Positions 9,535 to 17,303 of a DNA stretch of 64,000 bases are shown here, in pieces. Made by a program: the position numbers and the translations under genes. Within the stretch, counting starts at the first letter, position 1. Every line of letters starts with the position of its first letter. Origin of the DNA: Betaproteobacteria bacterium Ga0077523 (GTDB lineage: Bacteria > Pseudomonadota > Gammaproteobacteria > Burkholderiales > Ga0077523); NCBI GenBank assembly GCA_001464695.1, contig LNDQ01000089.1, forward strand, positions 57,222 to 121,221, read 5' to 3'. The notes under the pieces are model-generated. The model saw only the letters and a list, made by a program, of their open reading frames with translations. It did no database searches and was not told where the DNA came from.

Positions 9535-10020
9535 TCACGATCTCGCTCCTAGCTGCCGCAGCGCCTCACCGGTGACGCGGAAGATGGTCCAGTCCTCCAG
9601 CGGTACGGCACCGAGCGACTTGTAGAAATCCCAGGCCGGCGTGTTCCAGTCGAGAGCGCTCCACTCGAACCGTCCACAACCGCGTTCATGCGCGATGTGC
9701 GCGACGTGCCTCAGGATCTTCTCGCCGTAGCCGTTGCGGCGATGCGCGGGCCTCACGTAGATGTCTTCGAGCCACAACCCCTTCACCCCGAGGAACGTGG
9801 AGAAGTTGTGGAAGTACACGGCAAAGCCCACCGGCACTTCATCCGCGAACGCGAGCAGTACCTCCGCTCCGGGATGATCGCCGAACAGCGCGTCGCGCAA
9901 CGACGCCGGCGTCGAGACCACGAGATGGGTGAGATGCTCGTACTCGGCGAGTTCCGAGATGAACTCGTGGACCAGAGCGACATCGTCGGACGTGGCCTGG
10001 CGGATGACGAACGTGGTCAC
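9535..10020 (-). CDS. GNAT N-acetyltransferase, diamine acetyltransferase-like
   Basis: The 161-residue product has a complete GNAT fold: N-terminal FVIRQATSDDVALVHEF, the strand LWLEDIYVRPAHRRNGYGEKIL containing the acetyl-CoA loop (R-R-N-G-Y-G), and the C-terminal WNTPAWDFYKSLGA motif. The sequence VYFHNFSTFLGVKGLWLEDIYV resembles spermidine/spermine acetyltransferases of the SAT1 type, so a polyamine, thialysine or related amine is a plausible substrate, though this is inference. The start is probably the GTG at 10020 (VTTFVIRQATSDD), which gives normal family length. A longer upstream extension of the frame has no family support. Confidence 0.85.
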   Translation of the reverse strand: MTTFVIRQATSDDVALVHEFISELAEYEHLTHLVVSTPASLRDALFGDHPGAEVLLAFADEVPVGFAVYFHNFSTFLGVKGLWLEDIYVRPAHRRNGYGEKILRHVAHIAHERGCGRFEWSALDWNTPAWDFYKSLGAVPLEDWTIFRVTGEALRQLGARS

Positions 10021-10106
10021 GGTGTCAGTGCCGCCGGTCCGCCCCAAGGCACTGACGCGCGCCCATTGGGGGCGCCGACCGATGAGAGCGTGGGGGAGAC
10101 CATTTC

Positions 10107-11066
10107 TCAATCGTACAGGTGGCAGGCCACCCTGTGGGATTGCCCCTTCGTTCCGCGCTCCAGCGGCAGTGGCACCTCGCGCCGGCAACGGTCCATGGCC
10201 TGGGGGCAGCGCGGATGGAACGGGCATCCCGTCGGAGGATGCTCCGGACTCGGCAGTTCCCCCTGCAGCGGCACCCGGTCGCGCGCCCGGTCCGGATCGG
10301 GCTCGGGAATCGCTGCAAGCAATGCCTGTGTGTACGGGTGCTTCGGATCGGCGTAGACGCTCTCGGTCGAACCCAGCTCGACGATACGGCCGAGATACAT
10401 GACGGCAAGGGTGTCGCTCACGTACTTGACCACTGCCAGGTTGTGCGAGATGAACAGGTATGAAAGACCGCGCTCACGCTTGAGATCCATCAGCAGATTC
10501 AGCACCTGCGACTGGATCGACACGTCGAGCGCCGACACCGGTTCGTCGGCAACGATCAGTTCCGGGTGCAGTGCGAGTGCGCGGGCGATCGAGATGCGCT
10601 GCCGCTGGCCCCCGGAGAACTCGTGCGGATAGCGCCGCGCGGCTTCGGTCGGCAGGCCGACCGTGTCGAGCAGGCGTGCAACTTCCTGCGCACGCTCGGC
10701 CTTGGTGCCGATCGCATGGATCACCAACGGCTCTTCGATCAGGTCGCCCACACGCATGCGCGGATCCAGCGAAGCGTAAGGATCCTGGAAGATCATCTGC
10801 ATGTGCCGGCGCATCGCGCGCATCGCATCGGCGGGGAGCAGGGTGATGTCCTTGCCCCGGAACCGCACGTCGCCCGCGGTCGGTTCGATGAGGCGGAGGA
10901 TCAGGCGGCCGAGAGTCGACTTGCCGCAACCGGATTCGCCGACGATGCCGATGGTCTCGCCCTGCGCCTGCGTGAAGCTGACGCCGTCGACGGCGCGGAT
11001 GAAGCGCCCGCCTTTCAGCGGGAAGGTCTTCGACAGGCCCTGGACGTCGAGGAGATGAACGGTCAT
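10107..11066 (-). CDS. Peptide-type ABC transporter ATP-binding protein (DppF/OppF-like)
   Basis: The 319-residue ATPase has Walker [12 protein letters not shown], the signature [15 protein letters not shown], Walker [13 protein letters not shown] and the H-loop FISHNLAVV. The C-terminal oligopeptide-transport extension ([15 protein letters not shown]...[15 protein letters not shown]) has the cysteine cluster of the OppF/DppF group. It powers uptake through the two permeases encoded upstream on the same strand. The start chosen is the ATG at 11066 ([11 protein letters not shown]); the upstream in-frame start lies in the repeat cluster. It is the last gene of a six-gene operon. Confidence 0.92.
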   Translation of the reverse strand: MTVHLLDVQGLSKTFPLKGGRFIRAVDGVSFTQAQGETIGIVGESGCGKSTLGRLILRLIEPTAGDVRFRGKDITLLPADAMRAMRRHMQMIFQDPYASLDPRMRVGDLIEEPLVIHAIGTKAERAQEVARLLDTVGLPTEAARRYPHEFSGGQRQRISIARALALHPELIVADEPVSALDVSIQSQVLNLLMDLKRERGLSYLFISHNLAVVKYVSDTLAVMYLGRIVELGSTESVYADPKHPYTQALLAAIPEPDPDRARDRVPLQGELPSPEHPPTGCPFHPRCPQAMDRCRREVPLPLERGTKGQSHRVACHLYD

Positions 11067-11077
11067 GCGCGGCACCT

Positions 11078-11240
11078 CTGCCCCCATCCCGGCCTTCCCC
11101 CTCGCCGCGCGCGGAAGATTGCCCCCAGCCCCCGCCTTCCCCCGCGCTTTGCGCGAGGGAAGGAGCGTACTGCGATGCTGCTCGGCATCTGCACTCCTTC
11201 CCCCGTCGAAGATGGGGGAAGGTCGGGATGGGGGCAGCGG
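11078..11240. repeat. C-rich palindromic repeat cluster, copy 2
   Basis: Three partial units lie in tandem between the two ATPase genes: GCCCCCATCCCGGCCTTCC, then GCCCCCAGCCCCCGCC with an inner palindrome built on CGCGCTTTGCGCG, then CTTCCCCC...GGGGGAAGGTCGGGATGGGGGC. It fills nearly the whole gap and adds about 160 bases to an otherwise tight operon. Confidence 0.85.
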
Positions 11241-11247
11241 TTCACGA

Positions 11248-12210
11248 TCACACCGGGTTGAAGCATGCGAACCGATGCGCCGGCGAACCCGCTAGCGGCG
11301 GTTGCTCGTCGCGGCAACGCGCCTCGACCCGTGGGCACCGCTGCGCGAACGCGCAGCCCGCAGGCCGCTCGCCCGGCGCCGGCACCATGCCATCGATGAC
11401 GGGGAGGCGAGCACCTTTCACGGTCGCGAGGCGCGGGATCGACGTGAGCAGGCCATGCGTATAGGGATGCCGCGGCGATTCGAACAGGGTCCGCACCACC
11501 GCGCTTTCGACGATGCGCCCGGCATACATCACGGCCACGCGATCGCAGAATTCGGCGACCACCCCGAGGTCGTGCGTGATGAGCACGATGCCCATGCCCA
11601 GTTCGTCGCGCAGGCTGCGCAGCAGATCGAGGATCTGTGCCTGCAAGGTCACGTCGAGCGCCGTGGTGGGCTCGTCGGCGATGAGCAGTTCCGGGTTGCA
11701 GATGAGCGCCATCGCGATCAGGACGCGCTGGCGCAGCCCGCCGGACAATTCGTGCGGATACTGGGCAAGGCGGCGCTCGGGCGCGTTGATGCCGACGCGG
11801 TCGAGCATGCGCAGCACACCCGCGCGGGCGTCGGCGGCGGACACGTTGCGGTGCAGACGCAATGCTTCGCGCAACTGGAAGCCCACCGTGTAGGTCGGGT
11901 TAAGGCTCGTCATCGGATCCTGGAACACCACACCGATGCGATTGCCCCAGATTTCGCCCAGCGCCGTTCGCGAAAGCGACATGAGATCCACCTCACCCAG
12001 GCGCATGCGGCCGCTGTCGATGTGACTGGGCGGTGCCGGCTGCAGGCGGATGGACGACATCACGGTCACGGTCTTCCCACAGCCGGATTCGCCGACGATG
12101 CCCAGGGTCTCACCGCGATCGACGGCGAATGAGACGCCGTCGACCACGCGCACGCGGGATGCGCCCCGGCCGAAGCTCACGGCCAGGTCTTCGACCAGGA
12201 AGAGCGCCAC
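11248..12210 (-). CDS. Peptide-type ABC transporter ATP-binding protein (DppD/OppD-like)
   Basis: The 320-residue product has Walker [13 protein letters not shown]-loop [12 protein letters not shown], signature [15 protein letters not shown], Walker [12 protein letters not shown] and H-loop LITHDLGVV. The C-terminal extension ([13 protein letters not shown]...[15 protein letters not shown]) is that of the OppD/DppD group. In the signature the usual GGMRQR is GGLRQR, a conservative change. It would pair with the DppF-like ATPase encoded next. The acetamidase gene lies 6 bases upstream, so the two are almost certainly co-transcribed. Confidence 0.92.
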   Translation of the reverse strand: MALFLVEDLAVSFGRGASRVRVVDGVSFAVDRGETLGIVGESGCGKTVTVMSSIRLQPAPPSHIDSGRMRLGEVDLMSLSRTALGEIWGNRIGVVFQDPMTSLNPTYTVGFQLREALRLHRNVSAADARAGVLRMLDRVGINAPERRLAQYPHELSGGLRQRVLIAMALICNPELLIADEPTTALDVTLQAQILDLLRSLRDELGMGIVLITHDLGVVAEFCDRVAVMYAGRIVESAVVRTLFESPRHPYTHGLLTSIPRLATVKGARLPVIDGMVPAPGERPAGCAFAQRCPRVEARCRDEQPPLAGSPAHRFACFNPV

Positions 12211-12216
12211 GCGCGG

Positions 12217-13149
12217 CTAGTCGAAGACGACGCGCGGAAAGTAAAACGAGACGGTCCAGTTGGGCATGTCCACGATCTCGCTCACCCGCAGGTCGCCACA
12301 GACACTGCACAGCATGTAAGCCTCCACCGGCGGCATGCCATGGCGCCTGGACAGCAGTTCCACCATCGCGCGCACGGCGGCTCGCGCGCCTTCCATCAGG
12401 TCGGGTCCGATGCCGGTGGTGACCTCGTAGCCTTTCGCGTCGAGATGGCGTGTCACCGGCCCGGGCGTGGTGAAGCGCGGAAAAGCGAGCGGCGTCGACT
12501 TCACCAGATCGAACTTGAGCGCTACGCTCATCGGACTCTCGATCGCGGTGCCGCAGACCTCGCCATCGCCCTGCGCGGCGTGGGTATCGCCGACCGAGAA
12601 CAGGGCACCAGCCACTTCCACCGGCAGATACAACTCCGTGCCCGCAGCGATATCACGCACGTCCATGTTGCCGCCGACCCGCCGCGGCGGAACGATGCTG
12701 TGCAAGCCCGGCTCGGCCGGAGCGACACCGATGGTGCCGGTGAACGGCTTCAACGGCACCTTGCCCCAGCGCCCGAAGAAAGCCGGCGCGAGAGTCGCAG
12801 GATCGTAGCTCCACACGTTGAGCGCCGGCGCCTTGAACTCGTCGGCCAGCAGACCGAAGCCGGGGATGTTCGCGGTCCAGCCCCACCCGGAAGGCTTGAA
12901 CGACAGCAACGTCACTTTCAGTACATCGCCCGGCTCGGCCCCGTCCACGAAGACGGGACCGGTGACCGGGTTCACCTTGCCGAAGTCCATGCGCCCCACG
13001 TCCTCGACAGTCGACTTCGGCGAAAGCTGACCGCCCGAGGCCTCGAAGACCTCGAACTCCACGGACTCGCCCGGCGCGACGCGCAGCACCGGTGCGAACG
13101 CATTGTTCCAGCCGAGGTGGTGCTGATGACTGTGGATGGTGTGGCCCAT
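12217..13149 (-). CDS. Acetamidase/formamidase family protein
   Basis: The 310-residue protein starts [18 protein letters not shown] and matches the FmdA/AmdA acetamidase-formamidase family, which hydrolyses short amides to the acid and ammonia. Visible family features are [47 protein letters not shown] with conserved His/Asp/Glu residues, and the C-terminal [20 protein letters not shown]. The [11 protein letters not shown] motif marks the metal and active-site region. The start at 13149 lies 14 bases after the stop of the solute receptor. Placement inside the importer operon suggests the imported compound is an amide that this enzyme hydrolyses in the cytoplasm. Confidence 0.9.
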   Translation of the reverse strand: MGHTIHSHQHHLGWNNAFAPVLRVAPGESVEFEVFEASGGQLSPKSTVEDVGRMDFGKVNPVTGPVFVDGAEPGDVLKVTLLSFKPSGWGWTANIPGFGLLADEFKAPALNVWSYDPATLAPAFFGRWGKVPLKPFTGTIGVAPAEPGLHSIVPPRRVGGNMDVRDIAAGTELYLPVEVAGALFSVGDTHAAQGDGEVCGTAIESPMSVALKFDLVKSTPLAFPRFTTPGPVTRHLDAKGYEVTTGIGPDLMEGARAAVRAMVELLSRRHGMPPVEAYMLCSVCGDLRVSEIVDMPNWTVSFYFPRVVFD

Positions 13150-13163
13150 GATGATGCTGTGCT

Positions 13164-14783
13164 TCAGCCCTTGATGTAGACGTGGTCGTAGTTGATCGGA
13201 ATCCGCACCGGGTCGACGAACAGTGCGTCCGCACCGCCCACGCGCTTCGAGCGGATGGTGAAACGCTGCTCGTTGAAGATGGGCACCCAGGGCGCATCCT
13301 TCATGATGTCCGTGAAGATCGTCTTCCAGAGCTGGGCACGCTCGCCGGCCTTCGACGGATCGGACATGGAATCGGCCTTGGTCGCACGCTCGTCCAGTTC
13401 CTTGTTGCAGTACCACGACCAGTTCCAGCCGCCGTTGGTTGCGCCGGCACAGCCGAGGATCGGTCCGTAGAAATTGGAAGGATCGGGAAAGTCCGCGATC
13501 CACGCCATGCCGCCCGACCACACCATCGGCGCCGTCTTCGGCTTGCCGCCGGCGGCAATGACGTTCGCTTGCGCGAGGTTCTTCAGCTTGACCTTGATGC
13601 CCACCTTCGACAGGTCTTCCTGGATCGCCTGCGCGATGCGCGGATTCGGATCGACGTTGTAGACGTACAGCGTAGTCTCGAAGCCCTTTTCCAGACCGGC
13701 CTGCTTCAGCAGTTCCTTCGCCTTCTCCGGATCGAACGCGTAGCCCTTGAACTCCTTGTCGTAACCGGGCATGGTCGGCGGCAGCGGCTGGTTCGCCGGC
13801 ACCGCGCGGTTGTTGATGATCTTCACGATGCGACCCTTGTCGATCGCCATGTTGATGGCCTGGCGCACCTCGAGCTTGTCGAGCGGCTTCATCTGCACGT
13901 TGAGGGTCACGTAGCCGGTCTGCAACTGGCCGCCTTCGACGATGAGGTCCTTGTACTTCGGGTCGTTGCGGATCTGCAGGAACTTGGCGGGCGGGATGCC
14001 GTCGCCGGCGAAATCGGCTTCACCCTTCTCGAGCTTCAGGATCGCGGTCATCGGTTCGAGGCCCACCTGGAACGTGATCTGGTCGAGTTTCGGCACGCCC
14101 GGAATGAAATAGTCGGGGTTGCGCTTCAGCACCAGTTCCTGCCCGAGCTTCCAGTCCGCCTGCATGAAGGCACCGCTGCCGACCACCTTCTTGCCGAAGT
14201 CCTTGCCGGCCTTGTCCACCGCTTCCTTGGGCACGACGGAAGAGAAGTTGAGTGCCAGCACGTGCAGGAAGGTCGCATCGGGTCGCGTCAATGTGAACTT
14301 GATGGTGGTCGGGTCGACGACGACGATGCCCTTCACGTCTTTCGCCTTGCCCTTCTTGAACGCTTCCATGCCGGCGATGGAATCGTAGAAGCCGGCACCC
14401 GGACTTTCGGTCTTCGGATTCGTGGTGCGTTCAATGGAGTACTTCACGTCCTGGGCTACCACTTCGCGGCCGTTGTGGAACTTGACGCCCTTGTGCAGCT
14501 TGAAGGTATAGGTAAGGCCGTCCTTCGAGATGTCGTAGCTCTCGGCGAGGCTCGGCGTCAGCTCCGCCGTGCCCGGCTTGTAATCCATCAGGCGCGCGAA
14601 CAGGCTCTTGATGATCGACCAGTTCACCCAGTCGTAGCCGATCGCCGGATCGAGCGTGACGATGTCGTCCTTGTACGTGACGATGATCGAGCCGCCCTGC
14701 TTGCCCTCTTCCGCGACAGCCGGCACCGCGATGGGCAGCGCCAATGCGGCGAGCAGAGCGATGGTGGATGCACGACGTTTCAT
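13164..14783 (-). CDS. ABC transporter substrate-binding protein, peptide/nickel (DppA/OppA) family
   Basis: The 539-residue protein has a Sec signal peptide (MKRRASTIALLAALALPIAVPAVA, cleavage around residue 25). It then shows the SBP_bac_5 pattern: GGSIIVTYKDDIVTLDPAIGYDW at the N-terminus, LTPSLAESYDISKDGLTYTFKLHKGVKFHNG, and a C-terminal APWVPIFNEQRF region. It is a periplasmic receptor for the importer. The family binds peptides, nickel complexes, heme or small amides; substrate cannot be read from the sequence. A linked acetamidase gene makes an amide-containing solute plausible. It is spaced 35 bases from the permease gene before it. Confidence 0.92.
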   Translation of the reverse strand: MKRRASTIALLAALALPIAVPAVAEEGKQGGSIIVTYKDDIVTLDPAIGYDWVNWSIIKSLFARLMDYKPGTAELTPSLAESYDISKDGLTYTFKLHKGVKFHNGREVVAQDVKYSIERTTNPKTESPGAGFYDSIAGMEAFKKGKAKDVKGIVVVDPTTIKFTLTRPDATFLHVLALNFSSVVPKEAVDKAGKDFGKKVVGSGAFMQADWKLGQELVLKRNPDYFIPGVPKLDQITFQVGLEPMTAILKLEKGEADFAGDGIPPAKFLQIRNDPKYKDLIVEGGQLQTGYVTLNVQMKPLDKLEVRQAINMAIDKGRIVKIINNRAVPANQPLPPTMPGYDKEFKGYAFDPEKAKELLKQAGLEKGFETTLYVYNVDPNPRIAQAIQEDLSKVGIKVKLKNLAQANVIAAGGKPKTAPMVWSGGMAWIADFPDPSNFYGPILGCAGATNGGWNWSWYCNKELDERATKADSMSDPSKAGERAQLWKTIFTDIMKDAPWVPIFNEQRFTIRSKRVGGADALFVDPVRIPINYDHVYIKG

Positions 14784-14818
14784 GGTTGGTCTCCTATTGG
14801 CTGGAACGCGAGTGATGA

Positions 14819-15739
14819 CTACCGGATGCGGATTCTAGGGTCGACGAGCGGTGCCACGAGGTCGGCGAGCAGGTTGCCGAGCACGATCGCCACGGCAGCC
14901 ACCAGCGTGACGCCCATGATGATCGGGATATCCACCTGCTGGATCGCCTGCCAGGCGAGTTGGCCGATGCCGGGCCAGCCGAATACGGATTCGACCACGA
15001 CGGCACCGCTCATGAACAGTCCGATGTCGATGCCGATCATCGCGATGATCGGCAACAGCGCGTTGCGCATTGCGTGCACCAATACTACGCGCAGCTCGGA
15101 TGCCCCCTTGGCGCGCGCCGTGCGAACGTAATCCTGGGTCAGGACCTCGATCATCGAGGAGCGCATCATGCGCGAATACCAGCCGGCCCCGAGGATGCCC
15201 AGCGTGAGCGCGGGCAGCACCAGGTGCCGGAACTCGCCGTAGCCGCCGACCGGGAACCACTCGAGCCGGTCGGCGAACACATAGAGCATGAGAATGCCGG
15301 CCACGAACTGCGGCGTCGACACCCCGACGAACGACAGGATCATCATCCCCGAGTCGGTCCGCGAACCCTGGCGCACAGCCGCGAACACACCGATCGCGAG
15401 GCCCAGGATGAGTTCGCAGACGATGGCTGCCACCACCAGGAGCATGGTGGCCGGCAGGCGCGCAGCGACGATCTCGGCGACTTCGGTTTTCTGTGCGTAC
15501 GAGCGCCCAAGGTCACCCTGCGCCAGGTTCACGAGATAGCGCCCGTACTGCTCGTGGAACGGCAGGTCGAGCCCGAGCTGCTTGCGGATGGTTTCCACGG
15601 TTTCGGGCGTGGCGCTGCGCCCCGCGATCTGGCGCGCCGGATCGGCCGGTAGGATGTAGAGCAGCAGGAAGGTGATGAAGCTCACCCCGATGAGCAGCAG
15701 GATCGCCTGGGCGATGCGGCCGAGGAGGTAGCGGGTCAT
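14819..15739 (-). CDS. ABC transporter permease (DppB-like)
   Basis: The 306-residue inner-membrane permease starts MTRYLLGRIAQAILLLIGVSF, the standard DppB/OppB beginning, and has six predicted membrane helices. The EAA-like coupling loop is YVRTARAKGASELRVVLVHAMRNAL. It ends in LVAPLVDPRIRIR, again typical. The start at 15739 overlaps the stop of the DppC-like gene by 4 bases (ATGA type), so translation is probably coupled. The gene order permease C, permease B, receptor is unusual, since receptor and permease B normally come first. Confidence 0.93.
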   Translation of the reverse strand: MTRYLLGRIAQAILLLIGVSFITFLLLYILPADPARQIAGRSATPETVETIRKQLGLDLPFHEQYGRYLVNLAQGDLGRSYAQKTEVAEIVAARLPATMLLVVAAIVCELILGLAIGVFAAVRQGSRTDSGMMILSFVGVSTPQFVAGILMLYVFADRLEWFPVGGYGEFRHLVLPALTLGILGAGWYSRMMRSSMIEVLTQDYVRTARAKGASELRVVLVHAMRNALLPIIAMIGIDIGLFMSGAVVVESVFGWPGIGQLAWQAIQQVDIPIIMGVTLVAAVAIVLGNLLADLVAPLVDPRIRIR

Positions 15740-16713
15740 GCCTGCCCCCACCCTAGCCCTCCCCCGGCGAAGCCGGGGGAGGGGATGGCTCCGCCATCCC
15801 CGTCGGGATATCGAACGACCCTCACCCTCAATCCCTCTCCCAGAGGGAGAGGGAAGTACACCCCTTCCCCCGACGCCCGCCGATCCCGCAAAGTCGGATC
15901 GAGCGCCGTGCGCAGCGCGTCGCCCAGCACGTTGAACGCCACCGCCATCAACACGATCGCGACGCCGGGAATGAACACGAGCCACGGTGCAGTCGTGAAG
16001 TAGCTCTGGTTCTCGAAGATGATGTTGCCCCAGGAGGGCGTGGGCGGCTGCACGCCGATGCCGAGATACGAAAGGGTGGCTTCCAGCAGCACGGTGGTGG
16101 CGATGCCGAGCGTACCCCACACGATCACGGTGGGCATGAGGTGGGGCAGGATGTGGCGGAACAGGATCCGAGGAGCACCCGCGCCGAGACTGCGGACCGC
16201 CTCGACGAAGCCGCGCTCCGCCAGCGACACGGTCTCAGTGTAGATCACGCGTGCGATCTGGACCCAGTTCACCATCGCGATCACCAGCGCGACGATCCAC
16301 AGGCTCGGGGTGAAGATCGCCGCCAGCACGATCGCCAGCAGCAGCGCCGGAAAACACATCATGAGATCGGTGAACCGCATCAAGGCACCGCCCAGCCAGC
16401 CGCGCACGAACCCGGCGGTGACACCCACCAGCGTGCCGATGGTCAGTGCGACGCCGTTGGCGACCACGCCGATGATGAGCGAGGTCTGAGCGCCGAAGAT
16501 CACCCGGGACAGCAGATCGCGACCGAGCAGGTCGGTGCCGAGCCAGAACCTCGCGTTCGGCGCCAGCGGGGCCCCCTCCAGCGTGAGACCGTCGAAGAAG
16601 GTTTCCTCCGGGGGATAGGGGGCCACCCAGGGGGCCGCGATCGCCACCCCGACCAGGAGGACGATGAAGACGGCGGCAGCCGTCGCGAGCTTGTGGTGGG
16701 AGAACCTGATCAT
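15736..16713 (-). CDS. ABC transporter permease (DppC-like) with repeat-encoded C-terminal tail
   Basis: The 325-residue permease has the DppC/OppC N-terminal region (WVAPYPPEETFFDGLTLEG, FWLGTDLLGRDLLSRVIFG) and the coupling loop FVEAVRSLGAGAPRILFRHILPH. The normal family end is near LGDALRTALDPTLRDRR (about residue 278). The remaining 45 or so residues (GEGVYFPLPLGEGLRVRV...PSPGFAGGGLGWGQ) are translated from the C-rich repeat at 15741-15872, which seems to have replaced the original stop. The tail is Gly/Pro-rich with no membrane segment, so the core may still work. It is the first gene of the importer operon. Confidence 0.9.
   Translation of the reverse strand: MIRFSHHKLATAAAVFIVLLVGVAIAAPWVAPYPPEETFFDGLTLEGAPLAPNARFWLGTDLLGRDLLSRVIFGAQTSLIIGVVANGVALTIGTLVGVTAGFVRGWLGGALMRFTDLMMCFPALLLAIVLAAIFTPSLWIVALVIAMVNWVQIARVIYTETVSLAERGFVEAVRSLGAGAPRILFRHILPHLMPTVIVWGTLGIATTVLLEATLSYLGIGVQPPTPSWGNIIFENQSYFTTAPWLVFIPGVAIVLMAVAFNVLGDALRTALDPTLRDRRASGEGVYFPLPLGEGLRVRVVRYPDGDGGAIPSPGFAGGGLGWGQA
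15741..15872. repeat. C-rich palindromic repeat cluster, copy 3, inside a coding frame
   Basis: Units GCCCCCACCCTAGCC, CTCCCCC-GGCGAAGCC-GGGGGAG, GATGGCTCCGCCATC and a CCCTCACCC...CCCTCTCCCAGAGGGAGAGGG variant lie in tandem. On the minus strand the cluster is read as the last 45 or so codons of the DppC-like permease and reaches to the start of the DppB-like gene. Confidence 0.85.
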
Positions 16714-16952
16714 GGATAAGCGGTAGCCGGGCCGAGCGCGGGACCAACCGGCAGGGCCTAGCGCAGCAACCGTACCGGATCCGGCGTGGTGAATTAACTC
16801 CCATTATTTCAGAGAGTAAGGGGGTGCGACGCGGCGGGATTCGGGTTTCGTGCCGTCCCACCGGTCATTCGCGCATCAGCCTTGCGCAGCACGCGGTCTC
16901 GGCGCACCAGTTCGGGGCGGAGCCCTCGGGAGACGTGCTCCGGAATTTCCCC

Positions 16953-16979
16953 TCAAGTTTTCCAGCAAACGGCAGATAT
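16953..16979 (+). promoter_or_regulatory. Possible sigma-28 (FliA) promoter ahead of the c-di-GMP riboswitch
   Basis: TCAAGTTT (16953-16960), an 11-base spacer, then GCAGATAT (16972-16979) match the flagellar sigma-28 consensus TAAAGTTT-N11-GCCGATAA at seven and six of eight positions with exact spacing. A start near 16987 would place about 70 bases before the aptamer. The rest of 16714-16950 shows no gene or other clear signal. Confidence 0.5.
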
Positions 16980-17055
16980 AACGAGCAGGACCGGAACCGG
17001 GGGTCGCTCCCAACGGGCGCCATCGGGAACGGTCTGCCAGCGGGCCAACGCCCGC

Positions 17056-17157
17056 GTGCAGCTGAAAACGGCAAACCCATCGAAAGGTGGGGACGCAAAG
17101 TCTCCGGTCTAAAGCGGTGCTCCGGCACCGCCAGGATAGCGGGACTGCCAGGTGCAA
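17056..17157 (+). ncRNA. Cyclic-di-GMP-I riboswitch (GEMM-I)
   Basis: The hallmark blocks are present in order: GGCAAAC (17070-17076), stem CCCATC / GGTGGG closed by a GAAA tetraloop (17076-17091), GGACGCAAAG (17091-17100), CGGTCTAAAG (17105-17114), a perfect seven-base-pair stem GCGGTGC-TCCG-GCACCGC (17114-17131), then CCAGGATAGCGGGACTGCCA. The outer stem TGCAGCTG (17057-17064) pairs with CAGGTGCA (17149-17156) with one mismatch. The class binds cyclic di-GMP through a G and C in these blocks. It lies 147 bases before the DUF1631 start; no clear terminator is seen between, so whether it acts on transcription or translation cannot be told. Confidence 0.93.
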
Positions 17158-17303
17158 CCCGGGCCGAGCCCCGGTCGCCGATTGGAGGTGACCGTGTCGA
17201 GACCCTCCGGCCGCACCCGTCCCCGCCGACCGATCAGACCGTCACCAGGCTGAGCGCGCGGCGACCCCGATGGCCCCGATCCGCATCGAGGGAGTGAGAC
17301 GCC

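Noticed and set aside
13182..15131. 649-codon plus-strand frame antisense to the importer receptor and permease
   Set aside because: Same reasoning; the opposite strand encodes complete DppA- and DppB-like proteins.
17158..17303. Intrinsic terminator as expression platform of the c-di-GMP riboswitch
   Set aside because: Only a five-base-pair CCGGG/CCCGG stem is visible and there is no T run before the DUF1631 start.
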